Assembly (NCBI RefSeq): GCF_000368265.1
Contig: NZ_KB851219.1
Coordinates: forward strand, 201,920 to 265,919
DNA length: 64,000 bases
Reading direction: 5' to 3'
Source: Acinetobacter brisouisimilis
GTDB taxonomy: Bacteria > Pseudomonadota > Gammaproteobacteria > Pseudomonadales > Moraxellaceae
Shown in pieces: positions 9,231 through 19,638 of the stretch. Under the pieces are notes generated by a model that had not been told where the DNA came from, did no database searches, and saw only the letters and a list, made by a program, of their open reading frames with translations. How positions within the stretch are numbered: position 1 is the first letter of the stretch; every line of letters starts with the position of its first letter. A program made the translations under genes and the position numbers.

Positions 9231-9374
9231 TTAAAGGTGAAATACTTCACCTAAAAAATGTGCGATAGGGCGAAAAATACCCATCACCAAATTGGGAAGA
9301 AACTCAAAACATATATCGACCAGAAACTCTATCAAAGAGGATGGTTTATCTTTATCACGTTCTGACTCTTGCAT
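9231..9374 (-). CDS. Small ORF of 47 residues, unknown function
   Basis: ATG to stop gives 47 residues. The first 13 are charged and polar (MQESERDKDKPSS), followed by a largely hydrophobic, probably amphipathic or membrane-associated stretch (LIEFLVDICFEFLPNLVMG) and a short tail ending in FLGEVFHL. A strong ribosome-binding site, AGGTGA, lies seven bases before the ATG, which is the main argument that it is real. It sits between the sbmA terminator and the chromate transporter pair and reads on the minus strand. No family was recognised. Confidence 0.55.
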   Translation of the reverse strand: MQESERDKDKPSSLIEFLVDICFEFLPNLVMGIFRPIAHFLGEVFHL

Positions 9375-9458
9375 AAATATCACCTAAATGATGAGTGAAG
9401 AATAAACAGTATTATCGTTTTAAGGATGATAAATCATGTTCATCAGTGTGACATAAAC

Positions 9459-9980
9459 TTATAAAAAACACACGCCCAACACCGCACCCAGCAACATAAC
9501 CCAAAGCGGATGCACTGTTTTAAATAAGCCAAGTCCTGCTGTTGCCAAAATAATCACAGTCAATAAAAGATTTTGTGCTGATGCTGAACCAATCAGCCAT
9601 GCACTAACCAAGACCAGTCCAACTGTCACAGGTTTTAGGGCTTTTTCAAAGCGTGAATGTAAAGGATGATCTTTGACTTGTCGCCAGAACTTGAGTGCAT
9701 AAACCGTAATCACTGAAGATGGCGCAAACATGGCAATCGAGGTCACCAGTAAACCTGCAGTCCCTGCAACATGCCAGCCAATCAAAGGGATAATCATCAT
9801 GTTTGGGCCAGGCGCTGCTTGCGCCATTGCGAACAGGGCACTAAATTCTTCAGCAGTCAGCCAATGGTGGACATAGACCACCTGATACTGCATTTCAGGC
9901 AAAATTGCATTGCCACCGCCAAATGCCAGTAAAGATAATTCTGCAAATACCAATGCCAGTGACCATAACACCCAAATCAT
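9459..9980 (-). CDS. chrA: Chromate transporter, C-terminal-half subunit (CHR family)
   Basis: A 173-residue membrane protein of the short-chain CHR family. Its body carries the CHR signature (LSLLAFGGGNAILPEMQ and AMAQAAPGPNMMIIPLIGW), plus several hydrophobic helices. The ATG at 9980 overlaps the stop of the upstream half by ATGA, so this start is chosen over an ATG ten codons earlier. Long CHR proteins fuse two such halves; here they are encoded separately as an antiparallel pair that should form a heterodimer. Exports chromate in characterised members; other anions are possible. Confidence 0.82.
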   Translation of the reverse strand: MIWVLWSLALVFAELSLLAFGGGNAILPEMQYQVVYVHHWLTAEEFSALFAMAQAAPGPNMMIIPLIGWHVAGTAGLLVTSIAMFAPSSVITVYALKFWRQVKDHPLHSRFEKALKPVTVGLVLVSAWLIGSASAQNLLLTVIILATAGLGLFKTVHPLWVMLLGAVLGVCFL

Positions 9981-10531
9981 GCGCGTTTTGCTCCCAAACT
10001 TAAAACCCACATATTCAGACCCAGCAAAATGATCAGGGTAAATAACAATGGTATTTTCACCACGACCATGAGCATAAAGGTCAGCACAATACTGCTGGCC
10101 GTCAAATAACTTTTGGCAATCGGTTTAAGCATTTTTAAACCTGTGGAAAATAACAGACCTGCTGCCGCTGCAGCCAAACCTTGAATCGCATGCTGTACTG
10201 CAGGTAAAGTTTGAAACTGGCTATAAATCTGATAAATCAGCAATACAATAATGGTAGGCGCACAGATTAATCCTAAAATGGCACAGAGCGCACCCTTGAC
10301 GCCATGAAACTCCATGCCAATCGCCACAGACATATTAATAATATTGCCACCTGGTAAAATCTGGCAGACTCCAAGCAGGTCGGTAAACTGAGCTGTACTT
10401 AACCAGCGGTTTTCTTCCACAATCATACGATGTGCAAGTGGCAGAACACCGCCAAAACCCATCAATCCCAATTTTAAGAAACCTAAAAACAATGCTTTGC
10501 ATGTTGGTATGTTGAGTACTTGTTCGCTCAC
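9977..10531 (-). CDS. chrA: Chromate transporter, N-terminal-half subunit (CHR family)
   Basis: A 184-residue membrane protein, the first gene of the pair. It holds the N-half CHR motif (LGLMGFGGVLPLAHRMIVEE then QFTDLLGVCQILPGGNIINMSVAIG). About five to six hydrophobic segments. It is coupled to the second half by a four-base overlap. The divergent lysR gene and its palindromic site (10561-10585) lie just upstream, pointing to LysR control of this pair. Confidence 0.82.
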   Translation of the reverse strand: MSEQVLNIPTCKALFLGFLKLGLMGFGGVLPLAHRMIVEENRWLSTAQFTDLLGVCQILPGGNIINMSVAIGMEFHGVKGALCAILGLICAPTIIVLLIYQIYSQFQTLPAVQHAIQGLAAAAAGLLFSTGLKMLKPIAKSYLTASSIVLTFMLMVVVKIPLLFTLIILLGLNMWVLSLGAKRA

Positions 10532-10560
10532 CAGATCACCTTAACCTGTCCCAAGATGTA

Positions 10561-10585
10561 TATAGCATGCAGCGCTTATGCTATA
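10561..10585. promoter_or_regulatory. Palindromic LysR-type operator between chrA and lysR
   Basis: TATAGCAT, nine bases, ATGCTATA: a perfect 8-bp inverted repeat of the T-N11-A kind bound by LysR-type regulators. Further half-sites occur at 10593-10599 (ATGCTAT) and 10626-10632 (TATAGCA). The site lies in the divergent gap between the transporter pair and lysR, where such regulators usually bind. Confidence 0.6.
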
Positions 10586-10632
10586 TTGACAAATGCTATT
10601 TTTACCTTAAACCATGCCTAAAAAGTATAGCA

Positions 10633-11546
10633 ATGATTGAGATTCATAAACTTAATGCCTTTGTTGCCGTGGTTGAAGAAAGTAATATTTCTAAAGCTGC
10701 AAATCGTTTGTATATGCAGCAACCGCCTTTAACACGATTGATTAAAAGTCTGGAACAAGAACTTGGAACGGTATTGTTTAAACGCTTGCCGCGTGGGGTA
10801 GAAGTCACTGAGGCTGGGCGAGTATTGTATCAAGAGGCCGTGAGCATCTTGGCGCATGCACAGGCGATTCCCAAACGGGTGCAAAATATCGCACAGGGTC
10901 TGGAAGGGCAGCTTCATATTGGATTTACCCACTCAGTGGGTTTGCATCCTTTTTTACCTACGTTACTTCACCAGTTTCGTGAACAGTTTCCTGCAGTCAC
11001 GATTCAGCTAGAAGAAGAAAGCAGTCGTGATTTAATTGATGCTGTTTTTAATGAAAAACTGGATCTCATTTTTTGCGTAAGCCCGCGCCACTTCGTGCCG
11101 AGTTGCAGAGTGTACATGTGCTGGATGAACCATTAATTGTAGCGCTGCCGAGTAATCATCCTCTGACAGAAAAAAGTGGGGCAATTCGCTTGCTCGATTT
11201 AGAACCCTATGAGTTTGTCTTATATCTGCGACTGGCAGGACAGGATTTATTCGATAATATTTTGGCGCATTGTTATCAGGCAGGTTTTAGCCCCAATATT
11301 GTTCAGGAAGCGCCGCGTTTAACCTCGAGCCTAAATCTGATCGCCGCAGGGATTGGCGTGTCGATTGTACCTGCTTCAATTCAGGACTTTTGGAATAAAC
11401 AGATTGTATATAAGACCCTTAAAGCCGAGTCGCCGTGTATTGCCCCGATTTATACGGTGTATCGGGCAGATGCAAATGTTCGGGTACAGCACGTACTAGA
11501 ATTGCTAGCTGCACCTGCCAGATCGATACAGAGTCATAACACCTAA
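10633..11546 (+). pseudogene. LysR-family regulator with a frameshift
   Basis: Two overlapping frames together encode one LysR regulator of about 304 residues. The first (from ATG 10633) has the helix-turn-helix domain (NAFVAVVEESNISKAANRLYMQQPPLTRLIKSLE) and the start of the effector domain up to EKLDLIF. The second, read from about 11073, continues with RKPAPLRAELQSVHVLDEPLIVALPSNHPL to the end. The break is in a run of six T (11069-11074); one more T would restore a continuous protein. The start at 10633 is preferred to one 66 bases upstream because LysR proteins begin at the helix-turn-helix. It faces the chromate transporter pair and its operator is intact. Either a true frameshift or a homopolymer sequencing error. 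Confidence 0.8.
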
Positions 11547-11596
11547 GCATCATATCGTGTGCTAAAAAGAAGCCAATGACTGAATGGAGTTTAAGA

Positions 11597-12103
11597 ATGT
11601 CCACACAACGTAAACATGTATCTTTGAGTCGAGCACTTTTGATGGCAGCTGCTGTCTTTGGCACAACCCAAGTCACGATGGCAAGCCCAACCGTTGATCG
11701 GCTCAGTGATTGCTTGATGAAATCTACTACTGCAACCGATAAAACTGCAGTGTTGCAGTGGACGTTTGTGTCTTTATCGAACCATCCTGATTTAAAACAG
11801 TTTAGTCATGTGACAGACGAGCAAAAAACTGCATTGGATAAAAACGTGGCGCAGGTATTGCAGCGCATTTTGGTCGATCAATGTCCGACACAGACCAAAG
11901 CAGTAATTCAGGCGGAAGGCGTACAAGCGGTAGGAGAGAGCTTCCAGCAGTTGGGGCAGATTACGGGTGAGGAAATTATTAAAAATCCTGAGGTGAAGCA
12001 GCAGCTCAATGGTTTGTTGCGTTATGTGGATGTAAATAAGCTGGTCGTGACGTTTTTGACGCCTGATATTTGGAATCAGTTGGGAACGATTCGAGGGAAG
12101 TAG
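11597..12103 (+). CDS. Exported protein of unknown function
   Basis: A 168-residue protein with a Sec-type signal peptide: a basic N-terminus (STQRKHVSLSR), a hydrophobic core (ALLMAAAVFGTTQV) and a cleavage site near MAS-PTV. The ATG at 11597 is preferred to one 21 bases earlier because GGAG lies correctly before it and the signal peptide then starts properly. The mature protein is helical, has two Cys (SDCLMK and VDQCPT) that could form a disulfide, and contains no recognised catalytic motif. Proposed location is periplasm. It stands alone between lysR and a repeat region. Confidence 0.7.
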   Translation: MSTQRKHVSLSRALLMAAAVFGTTQVTMASPTVDRLSDCLMKSTTATDKTAVLQWTFVSLSNHPDLKQFSHVTDEQKTALDKNVAQVLQRILVDQCPTQTKAVIQAEGVQAVGESFQQLGQITGEEIIKNPEVKQQLNGLLRYVDVNKLVVTFLTPDIWNQLGTIRGK

Positions 12104-12109
12104 TTTTAA

Positions 12110-12262
12110 ATCCTCTCCATAGCCCTCACTTGCGCTTCGTCTTAAAGCAATGCTTTAAAACTTGCTCAGGAGAAGGGGATATTCATTATTAAATTGATTC
12201 CAGCATTTAATTTATAATGATTGCTCCTTCTCCCACTGGGAGAAGGCGGGGGATGAGGGTAA
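12110..12262. repeat. Palindromic intergenic repeat
   Basis: A compact set of inverted repeats: TTAAAGCA-A-TGCTTTAA (12142-12158), CCTTCTCCCA-C-TGGGAGAAGG (12226-12246), a GGAGAAGG (12169-12176) that can pair with CCTTCTCC, and outer arms CCCTCA / TGAGGG. Such CCCTC...GAGGG structures look like the dispersed REP-like repeats seen between Acinetobacter genes. The rest of the 345-base gap (to 12448) holds nothing else recognisable. Confidence 0.55.
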
Positions 12263-12448
12263 CTATAAATCACGCATAAAAAAGGACTTTGAAAGTTGGA
12301 TGCATCCTAAGTCTTCAAGTTTGGTGATTGAGGATACTTTTTTGATGGTCATATTGTTTTTGGTGTGAGGTATTTGAATAGGTTTTAGATTCTCCCTCAC
12401 TTAAAAAGCGAGAATAGAGAATCTTATGACGATGTCTACAAAAGTAAA

Positions 12449-14158
12449 TTAAATTTTCCAAATTTCTTTTGCATTTTCATATAAGAAAGATGCCCGTTCT
12501 CCTATATTTTGCTCATTCCATTTGTCTTCTGATAGATATTGGCTTATTGTTTCAAGTCCTGCAGCATATGTGTTCAAGCCTTTTTTATCAGCTTTACCCG
12601 CACGTTTAATTGCCCAATTCGCATCTCTGATTGTTGAGTTCAAAGCTTGCGTAATAATAGCTAAATTCCCTAAAGTGAGCAGTTTTCGATTGCGATTGAT
12701 TTTATCTTCTTGTGTGGAAAGTTTATCCCAGTTGTTTTCCCATTTTTTTGGCATTAAATGTTCTAAGCTATATTTGCTAATTCCTAACAGTTGAGTTGAT
12801 TGTAAACTTCTATTGCGGATTTTAGATTCTATAAAATATAGAATTCCAGCAGCTTGTTTATTGACTAAACACGAACTGTTAAATCCTTGTTTTAGTTCTT
12901 CATCCGAAGGTAAAAAATTTACTTTGTCAGCTTGCCCTTCTAAATACTCTAAAAACTGCTTTTTAGATAGAATTTCATTATTTATTAATCTGTCTGTAAA
13001 AAGTTGGTTATAATTTTTTGTATTAGCATGAACAACCATTCGTCGAAAAATATATGTTTCAATAAAATCAAACAGCTCATTTCGATAAGTATCATTTGGT
13101 ACATTTTTCAAAATGTAAAGGGTATAAGGGATTAGGGTGGATGTATCTAAACCAAAAATTATTGCATTAATTCTTTCAATGCCTGACTGGGCTGTAAGCT
13201 CATTTTCAATAGTACTGAAATCAAAATTCTCTTGAAAGATTAATGCATACTCTTTAATTTCTTTAAGAATGCCATTTTTGTCATTGCCTAGATAGGTTTG
13301 GATAATTTTTTTGTAAGACTCGAATAAATTTTCAACTTTTGAGAACTCTATTTTATCCTCAGTTTTTATATTTAGTGCTTTGTCTTGAATTTTTATTTGT
13401 AAATAAGAAAAGAAAAATAAGTCAATGAAAGCTCTTTTAATGCGCCCAGTTGTTATTTCTCTGTCCCAATATTGCTTAGTCTCTTCATTTTTCTCGAAAA
13501 TATTTTTCCAATAAACTTCATAAGTTGAAATCTCATTACGGTTGAAAAAATAGTTCTTCAAAAGTTCGGCAGTGGTTAATGTAACGCCTAATGAATTAAT
13601 GGTGTCAAAAATTTGTTGCTCATCTTCATTTTCACTAAGATCAATGCCTACAAACAAAATTTTGGAAAGAATATTGTTTATATTTAATTTTTCAGGCTTT
13701 ATATTTTCTTTGAAATAATGGTAGGCATTTGTGATGTTGTCGCAACCTTTAAGATTTTCTAATTCAATTAAATTCATTACTTTTTCATAAGCATCAATAT
13801 CATTGTGATTATGCTGAATAGCAATCAAATCTCTTAACTTGAACATTCGATTAAATTCATAATCATCTTTAGTTTTGAGTGCTAAAACTTTGAAAAAGAT
13901 TGAAAGAGTGGTTAATCTTTGTTGGCCATCAATTAGAGTTCGTTGGTCACCAACTTTATTTCCTGTGGTTGTTGGTTGTTGTTTAAGGATTACTGAACCT
14001 AAAAAATATGGTTTGTTTGATTGGCTTATGCTTTCCATATCTTCCAAAAGCCTTTCCCATTGAGTTTTATCCCAAACGTAAGAGCGCTGAAAAAAAGGAA
14101 TTTCTAAGATTCGGTTCCCGTTAAAAATATCGTTAATAGTTCTTTTGCCTGCATCCAT
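12449..14158 (-). CDS. DUF262/DUF1524 protein (GmrSD-like, probable anti-phage nuclease)
   Basis: A 569-residue fusion of two domains. The N-terminal DUF262 domain shows IPFFQRSYVW (residues 20-29), PYFLGSVIL and DGQQRLTTL (from Asp77), the ParB/Srx-like NTPase motif of GmrS. The C-terminal DUF1524 domain holds SLEHLMPKKW and NRKLLTLGNLAIITQALN, an HNH-type nuclease signature (His-Xaa...Asn) as in GmrD. GmrSD is a type IV restriction system that cuts glucosylated hydroxymethylcytosine DNA; many relatives act in phage defence. The ATG at 14158 is chosen because an earlier start would lie inside the gatB terminator. Composition is clearly more AT-rich than the neighbours, consistent with transfer. 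The gene stands alone. Confidence 0.82.
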   Translation of the reverse strand: MDAGKRTINDIFNGNRILEIPFFQRSYVWDKTQWERLLEDMESISQSNKPYFLGSVILKQQPTTTGNKVGDQRTLIDGQQRLTTLSIFFKVLALKTKDDYEFNRMFKLRDLIAIQHNHNDIDAYEKVMNLIELENLKGCDNITNAYHYFKENIKPEKLNINNILSKILFVGIDLSENEDEQQIFDTINSLGVTLTTAELLKNYFFNRNEISTYEVYWKNIFEKNEETKQYWDREITTGRIKRAFIDLFFFSYLQIKIQDKALNIKTEDKIEFSKVENLFESYKKIIQTYLGNDKNGILKEIKEYALIFQENFDFSTIENELTAQSGIERINAIIFGLDTSTLIPYTLYILKNVPNDTYRNELFDFIETYIFRRMVVHANTKNYNQLFTDRLINNEILSKKQFLEYLEGQADKVNFLPSDEELKQGFNSSCLVNKQAAGILYFIESKIRNRSLQSTQLLGISKYSLEHLMPKKWENNWDKLSTQEDKINRNRKLLTLGNLAIITQALNSTIRDANWAIKRAGKADKKGLNTYAAGLETISQYLSEDKWNEQNIGERASFLYENAKEIWKI

Positions 14159-14171
14159 ATTTGTCTCTAAT

Positions 14172-14200
14172 AAAAAACCCCACATAAAGTGAGGTTTTTA
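14172..14200 (-). terminator. Terminator of the gatCAB operon
   Basis: On the minus strand AAACCTCAC / GTGGGGTTT with a 5-base loop (one G-U pair) followed by a T run. It begins about 30 bases after the gatB stop and ends just before the DUF262 gene. Confidence 0.8.
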
Positions 14201-14230
14201 TATCATGAAATTAATTGACTAGCTAATAAA

Positions 14231-15706
14231 TCAACCAATCAATTTCTTCATCAATTCATTGACTTGCGCAGGATTGGCTTTACCTTTTGCAGCTTTCATC
14301 ACTTGACCGACAAGACCGTTAAAGGCTTTTTCTTTACCAGACTTGTACTCTTCAACCATTTTTTCATTGGCTGCAAGCACATCTTTAATAATCGCTTCAA
14401 TCGCGCCTGTATCGGTTTCTTGCTTCAAGCCTTTTTCAGCAATAATGGCATCGGCAGTTTTGCCTTCTTCCCACATAAAACCAAACACTTGCTTAGCGAT
14501 TTTGCCGTTAATGGTGTTATCGACAATACGCGCAATCATGCCGCCAAGTTGCTCAGCAGATACAGGAGAAGCCGCCAAGTCCAAGCCTGCTTTATTTAAA
14601 GCACCTGAGAATTCACCCATGACCCAGTTTGCAGACACTTTACCTTGAGCTGCACCACCTGCCGCCGCAACGACTGCCTCAAAAAAGTCAGACATTTCAC
14701 GCGAAAGCGTAAGGACATGCGCATCATACTCAGTCACGCCAAAGTCAGCGACAAAGCGTTCACGACGTGCCGCAGGTAACTCAGGCATGGTGGCTTTAAT
14801 CGCTTCAATTTGCGCATCTGCAATAATCACAGGCAACAAGTCAGGGTCAGGGAAGTAGCGGTAATCGTTCGCTTCTTCTTTAGAACGCATTGAACGCGTT
14901 TCCATTTTCACAGGGTCGAACAAACGGGTTTCTTGATCAATCGTGCCATCCCATTCCAAAATTTCCATTTGGCGTTCAATTTCAACATTGATCGCTTGTT
15001 CAATGAAACGGAATGAGTTGAGGTTTTTCAATTCACAACGTGTACCAAACGGCTGACCTGGACGACGCAAAGATACGTTACAGTCACAGCGGAACGAACC
15101 TTCTGCCATATTACCGTCAGAAATACCGAGCCAACGCACTAAAGTGTGAATCGCTTTAATGTAGGCAACCGCTTCTTCAACCGAACGCATGTCAGGTTCA
15201 GACACGATTTCAAGTAAAGGTGTACCTGCACGGTTCAAGTCAATGCCTGACATACCTTCAAACTGGTCATGGATTGATTTACCTGCATCTTCCTCAAGGT
15301 GGGCACGAGTGACGCCAATGCGCTTCACTGTGCCATCTTCAAGTTGAATGTCGATATGACCCAAGCCCACAATCGGGTTGTCCATCTGGCTAATCTGGTA
15401 GCCTTTTGGAGAGTCAGGATAAAAATAGTTTTTACGGGCAAACACAGACGCTTGGTCGATATAGGCATCGATACCCAAACCAAAACGGATCGCCAGATCA
15501 ACCACTTCAGCATTTAAAACAGGCAAAACACCAGGCATTGCTAAGTCAACTAGGCTGGCCTGGGTATTTGGGTCTTGACCGAACTCAGTTGAAGAACCTG
15601 AGAAGATTTTTGATTTAGTTGCAAGTTGAGTGTGAATCTCAATCCCGATTACCACTTCCCAACCATCAATCAGGTTTGATTTAGGCTTTTTTTGAGCTTG
15701 TGCCAT
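14231..15706 (-). CDS. gatB: Aspartyl/glutamyl-tRNA amidotransferase subunit B
   Basis: A 491-residue GatB. The N-terminal cradle domain has [21 protein letters not shown] and [42 protein letters not shown] and [20 protein letters not shown] are GatB signatures, including the kinase-site region and zinc-binding CDCNVSLR. The C-terminal helical/YqeY tail ends in [14 protein letters not shown]. GatB activates mischarged Glu-tRNA(Gln) or Asp-tRNA(Asn) with ATP; GatA supplies ammonia. The start overlaps the gatA stop by two bases (TAATG), so the two are coupled. Confidence 0.97.
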   Translation of the reverse strand: MAQAQKKPKSNLIDGWEVVIGIEIHTQLATKSKIFSGSSTEFGQDPNTQASLVDLAMPGVLPVLNAEVVDLAIRFGLGIDAYIDQASVFARKNYFYPDSPKGYQISQMDNPIVGLGHIDIQLEDGTVKRIGVTRAHLEEDAGKSIHDQFEGMSGIDLNRAGTPLLEIVSEPDMRSVEEAVAYIKAIHTLVRWLGISDGNMAEGSFRCDCNVSLRRPGQPFGTRCELKNLNSFRFIEQAINVEIERQMEILEWDGTIDQETRLFDPVKMETRSMRSKEEANDYRYFPDPDLLPVIIADAQIEAIKATMPELPAARRERFVADFGVTEYDAHVLTLSREMSDFFEAVVAAAGGAAQGKVSANWVMGEFSGALNKAGLDLAASPVSAEQLGGMIARIVDNTINGKIAKQVFGFMWEEGKTADAIIAEKGLKQETDTGAIEAIIKDVLAANEKMVEEYKSGKEKAFNGLVGQVMKAAKGKANPAQVNELMKKLIG

Positions 15707-17184
15707 TATGCATTCTCCTCAGCAATTGCCGCACGTTGGGTGTGGAAGTCGGTGTTTTGTTGGTATTGATGCACAATCGACAACAATTGTGATTCAGACC
15801 AGTAGTTACCAATCAACTGCAAGCCGACAGGCAAGTTGTGATCATCTAAACCTACAGGTGCGTTAATCGCTGGCAGGCCTGCCAAGTTCACAGCAAGGGT
15901 GTACACGTCACCCAAATACATTTCTGTTGGGCTAAGGTTCGCACCGATTTTGTAGGCTGTAGTTGGTGCAGATGGCGCGGCAATCACATCAACATTTTCA
16001 AAGGCTTTTAAGAAGTCTTGTTGAATTAAACGACGAACTTTCTGTGCTTTGACATAATAAGCATCGTAATAACCCGCAGAAAGCGCATAAGTACCGATCA
16101 GGATACGACGCTTCACTTCTTCACCAAAACCTTCAGAACGAGAACGCTTGTACAGGTCCATCAAGTCCACAGGGTTTTCACAGCGGTAGCCATAGCGCAC
16201 GCCGTCATAACGAGACAAGTTTGAAGAAGCTTCAGCAGGTGCGATTAGGTAATAGGTTGGCACATAAGCTTCAACCATATTAAGGTCAACTTCGACCAAG
16301 ATTGCGCCCATATCTTCAAGTTTCTTCAATGACTCTTCAACACGTGCTTTAACGTCAGCTGCTAAACCTGCAACATTAAAGTACTGTTTAGGAATACCAA
16401 TGCGTAAACCTTTCACCGAAGTTGCATTCAGGTTTGCAACATAGTCATCAACCTCTTTATCGACAGAAGTTGAGTCTTTGGCATCGTGACCTGCAATCAC
16501 ATTCATCAGGTAAGCACAGTCTTCAGCCGAGCGTGCCATTGGGCCTGCTTGGTCTAAAGATGAAGCGAACGCAATGATCCCGAAACGAGAAACGCGACCA
16601 TAAGTCGGTTTTAAACCCGTCAAACCACAAAAAGATGCAGGTTGGCGAATTGAACCGCCTGTGTCTGTACCCGTTGCAAACGGTGCAAGGTCTGCTGCAA
16701 CTACCGCTGCTGAACCACCTGAAGAACCACCTGGAACATAGTTCAAGTTCCACGGGTTTTTGGTTGCGCCGTAGTATGAGCTTTCAGAGGTTGAACCCAT
16801 GGCAAACTCATCCATGTTCACTTTACCCAAAGTTACCAGACCCGCTGCTTTGGCTTTGGTCACGACAGTGGCATCGTAAGGTGAAATGAAGTTGTCGAGC
16901 ATTTTTGAGCCCGCAGAGGTGCGCACACCCTGGGTACAGAAAATGTCTTTATGCGCAAGCGGAATCCCTGCCAGAGCCGTTGCATTACCTGCTTTGATCG
17001 CGGCATCGGCAGCATCGGCTTGGCTAAGTGCAAGTTCAGGCGTTACGGTGACATAACTTTTAACCTGAGCGTCAATTTTTTCAATACGCTTTAAATAATG
17101 TTGTGTCAGTTCACGAGAAGAAAATTTGCCTTGTTGCAAACCTTCTGATAACTCGCGAATAGAGAGACGATGTAAATTAGTCAT
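15706..17184 (-). CDS. gatA: Aspartyl/glutamyl-tRNA amidotransferase subunit A
   Basis: A 492-residue amidase-signature protein. The catalytic Ser-cisSer-Lys triad is visible: Lys in [12 protein letters not shown], the Gly/Ser-rich loop in [15 protein letters not shown], and the nucleophile Ser in [15 protein letters not shown]. Length and all motifs fit GatA, which hydrolyses glutamine and passes ammonia to GatB. Middle gene of gatC-gatA-gatB; a 92-base gap separates it from gatC and it overlaps gatB. Confidence 0.97.
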   Translation of the reverse strand: MTNLHRLSIRELSEGLQQGKFSSRELTQHYLKRIEKIDAQVKSYVTVTPELALSQADAADAAIKAGNATALAGIPLAHKDIFCTQGVRTSAGSKMLDNFISPYDATVVTKAKAAGLVTLGKVNMDEFAMGSTSESSYYGATKNPWNLNYVPGGSSGGSAAVVAADLAPFATGTDTGGSIRQPASFCGLTGLKPTYGRVSRFGIIAFASSLDQAGPMARSAEDCAYLMNVIAGHDAKDSTSVDKEVDDYVANLNATSVKGLRIGIPKQYFNVAGLAADVKARVEESLKKLEDMGAILVEVDLNMVEAYVPTYYLIAPAEASSNLSRYDGVRYGYRCENPVDLMDLYKRSRSEGFGEEVKRRILIGTYALSAGYYDAYYVKAQKVRRLIQQDFLKAFENVDVIAAPSAPTTAYKIGANLSPTEMYLGDVYTLAVNLAGLPAINAPVGLDDHNLPVGLQLIGNYWSESQLLSIVHQYQQNTDFHTQRAAIAEENA

Positions 17185-17276
17185 AATTTAAAATCTGATC
17201 TAAAAAGTAGCACGATTTGGTTATTTCGTTGGAAAGTACGACAAAAGTGCGAGTATTTACAAAATGAAACAAAAGA

Positions 17277-17588
17277 TTATTCGATCACACGTGGTACAAG
17301 ATACAAGCCATCTTGGGTTGCAGGTGCAACAGCTTGATATTCTTCACGGTGGTTTGTTTCAGTGACCACATCAGGGCGTAAAGGTTGTGGATGGTCAAAT
17401 GGGCTTTTTAATGGCTCAATACCAGTAGTATCAATGCCTTTTAAGGTTTCCATCATGCCTAAAATTTTATTTAGACTTTGTGCGTACTCTGCAGATTGCG
17501 TATCATTGAACGATAAACGTGCAAGATTGGCAATTTGCGATACGGTTTGAGCATTTAGATCTGAATGCTGAGCATCCGATGTAGACAT
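17277..17588 (-). CDS. gatC: Aspartyl/glutamyl-tRNA amidotransferase subunit C
   Basis: A 103-residue GatC that wraps around and stabilises the GatA-GatB complex. Characteristic blocks: VSQIANLARLSF near the N-terminus, EYAQSLNKILGMMETLKGIDTTGIEPL, LRPDVV and the end DGLYLVPRVIE. A good ribosome-binding site (AAGGTGATG) precedes the ATG. First gene of the operon, divergent from mreB with 131 bases between. Confidence 0.95.
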   Translation of the reverse strand: MSTSDAQHSDLNAQTVSQIANLARLSFNDTQSAEYAQSLNKILGMMETLKGIDTTGIEPLKSPFDHPQPLRPDVVTETNHREEYQAVAPATQDGLYLVPRVIE

Positions 17589-17710
17589 AACATCACCTTG
17601 TCAGTATCAAAAAATTTCAAAATATCGTGCTATATGATAAGCGATTGACTTGTTCAAATCATCACATTTAGTTAAAGTTGCGACCTTGCGTCCACATTTG
17701 TAAAAACTGA

Positions 17711-18766
<1,056 letters not shown>

Positions 18767-18780
18767 AATAGGACAGGGCG

Positions 18781-19638
18781 GTGCAACCGAATATTTTTTC
18801 AAGACAACCGCCATCTTTTCGCTCATTCATTATTGCAGTCATTACGTGTTTGCTAGTGCTTTTCTTTGATTGGCGCATGCCTCATGTAGTGAAACCTGCT
18901 AGGGATGTCTTGTACGCAGCATATAACCCCATTTATGCGCTTGCAAGCTATCCAGTCATGTCGCGAGAGTGGCTGAATCAACAAACCAAGTCTGAAGAAC
19001 AACTGCGTCGTGAAAATACTGCAATGCATGCCGAGTTGTTACAAGCGCAAGTACGTTTGCAAAAACTTTCTGAACTTTCAGCCGAAAACGCCCGTTTACG
19101 TGGTCTGCTCGACACGCCTTTAATTATTGATGGTCGTATGGCAATTGCTGAAGTCATCGGGACTGATGTAGATCCATTACGTCATATTATTGTGATTAAC
19201 CGAGGTAAAGCCGACCGTCTTTATCTGGGACAAACGGTGTTGGATGACCACGGAATTATGGGGCAGATTATTAACGTCTACCCACATAGTGCGCGCGTGC
19301 TCCTATTGTCTGATAAAGAAAGCTCTCTATCCATCCGGATTGAGCGCACAGGTATGCGCGCAATTGTGTCGGGTACAGGTGATTCTGGAATCTTGCAAAT
19401 GCAATATGTTCCAACCAGTGCAGATCTTGTTGTTGGAGATCGTGTCTATAGTTCAGGTTTGGGTGAGCATTTTCCAGCAGGGTATCTGGTGGGTACAGTG
19501 TCGAAAATTCAGCGACATAATTCCGGGGAATTTGCCCAGATTGATGTCACACCAGCAGGTCAACTTGCAGGCGGACATTATGTTGTGGTGCTGTTTTCTG
19601 ACTCACTAGCGAAGGAGCAGCCTTATGCTAGTCGCTAA
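18781..19638 (+). CDS. mreC: Rod-shape determining protein MreC
   Basis: A 285-residue bitopic protein. One membrane helix (FIIAVITCLLVLFFDW, about residues 14-30), a coiled coil (EEQLRRENTAMHAELLQAQVRLQKLSELSAENARLRGLLD), then the two six-stranded beta-barrels of the periplasmic MreC domain (VIGTDVDPLRHIIVINRGK, GQTVLDDHGIMGQI, RVLLLSDKESSLSIRI, GDRVYSSGLGEHFPAGYLVGTV). Starts with GTG 14 bases after mreB. Links the cytoskeleton to PBP2/RodA. Confidence 0.95.
   Translation: MQPNIFSRQPPSFRSFIIAVITCLLVLFFDWRMPHVVKPARDVLYAAYNPIYALASYPVMSREWLNQQTKSEEQLRRENTAMHAELLQAQVRLQKLSELSAENARLRGLLDTPLIIDGRMAIAEVIGTDVDPLRHIIVINRGKADRLYLGQTVLDDHGIMGQIINVYPHSARVLLLSDKESSLSIRIERTGMRAIVSGTGDSGILQMQYVPTSADLVVGDRVYSSGLGEHFPAGYLVGTVSKIQRHNSGEFAQIDVTPAGQLAGGHYVVVLFSDSLAKEQPYASR

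Noticed and set aside
14159..14185. Longer start for the DUF262 protein
   Set aside because: The extra codons fall in the gatB terminator stem and have no ribosome-binding site.
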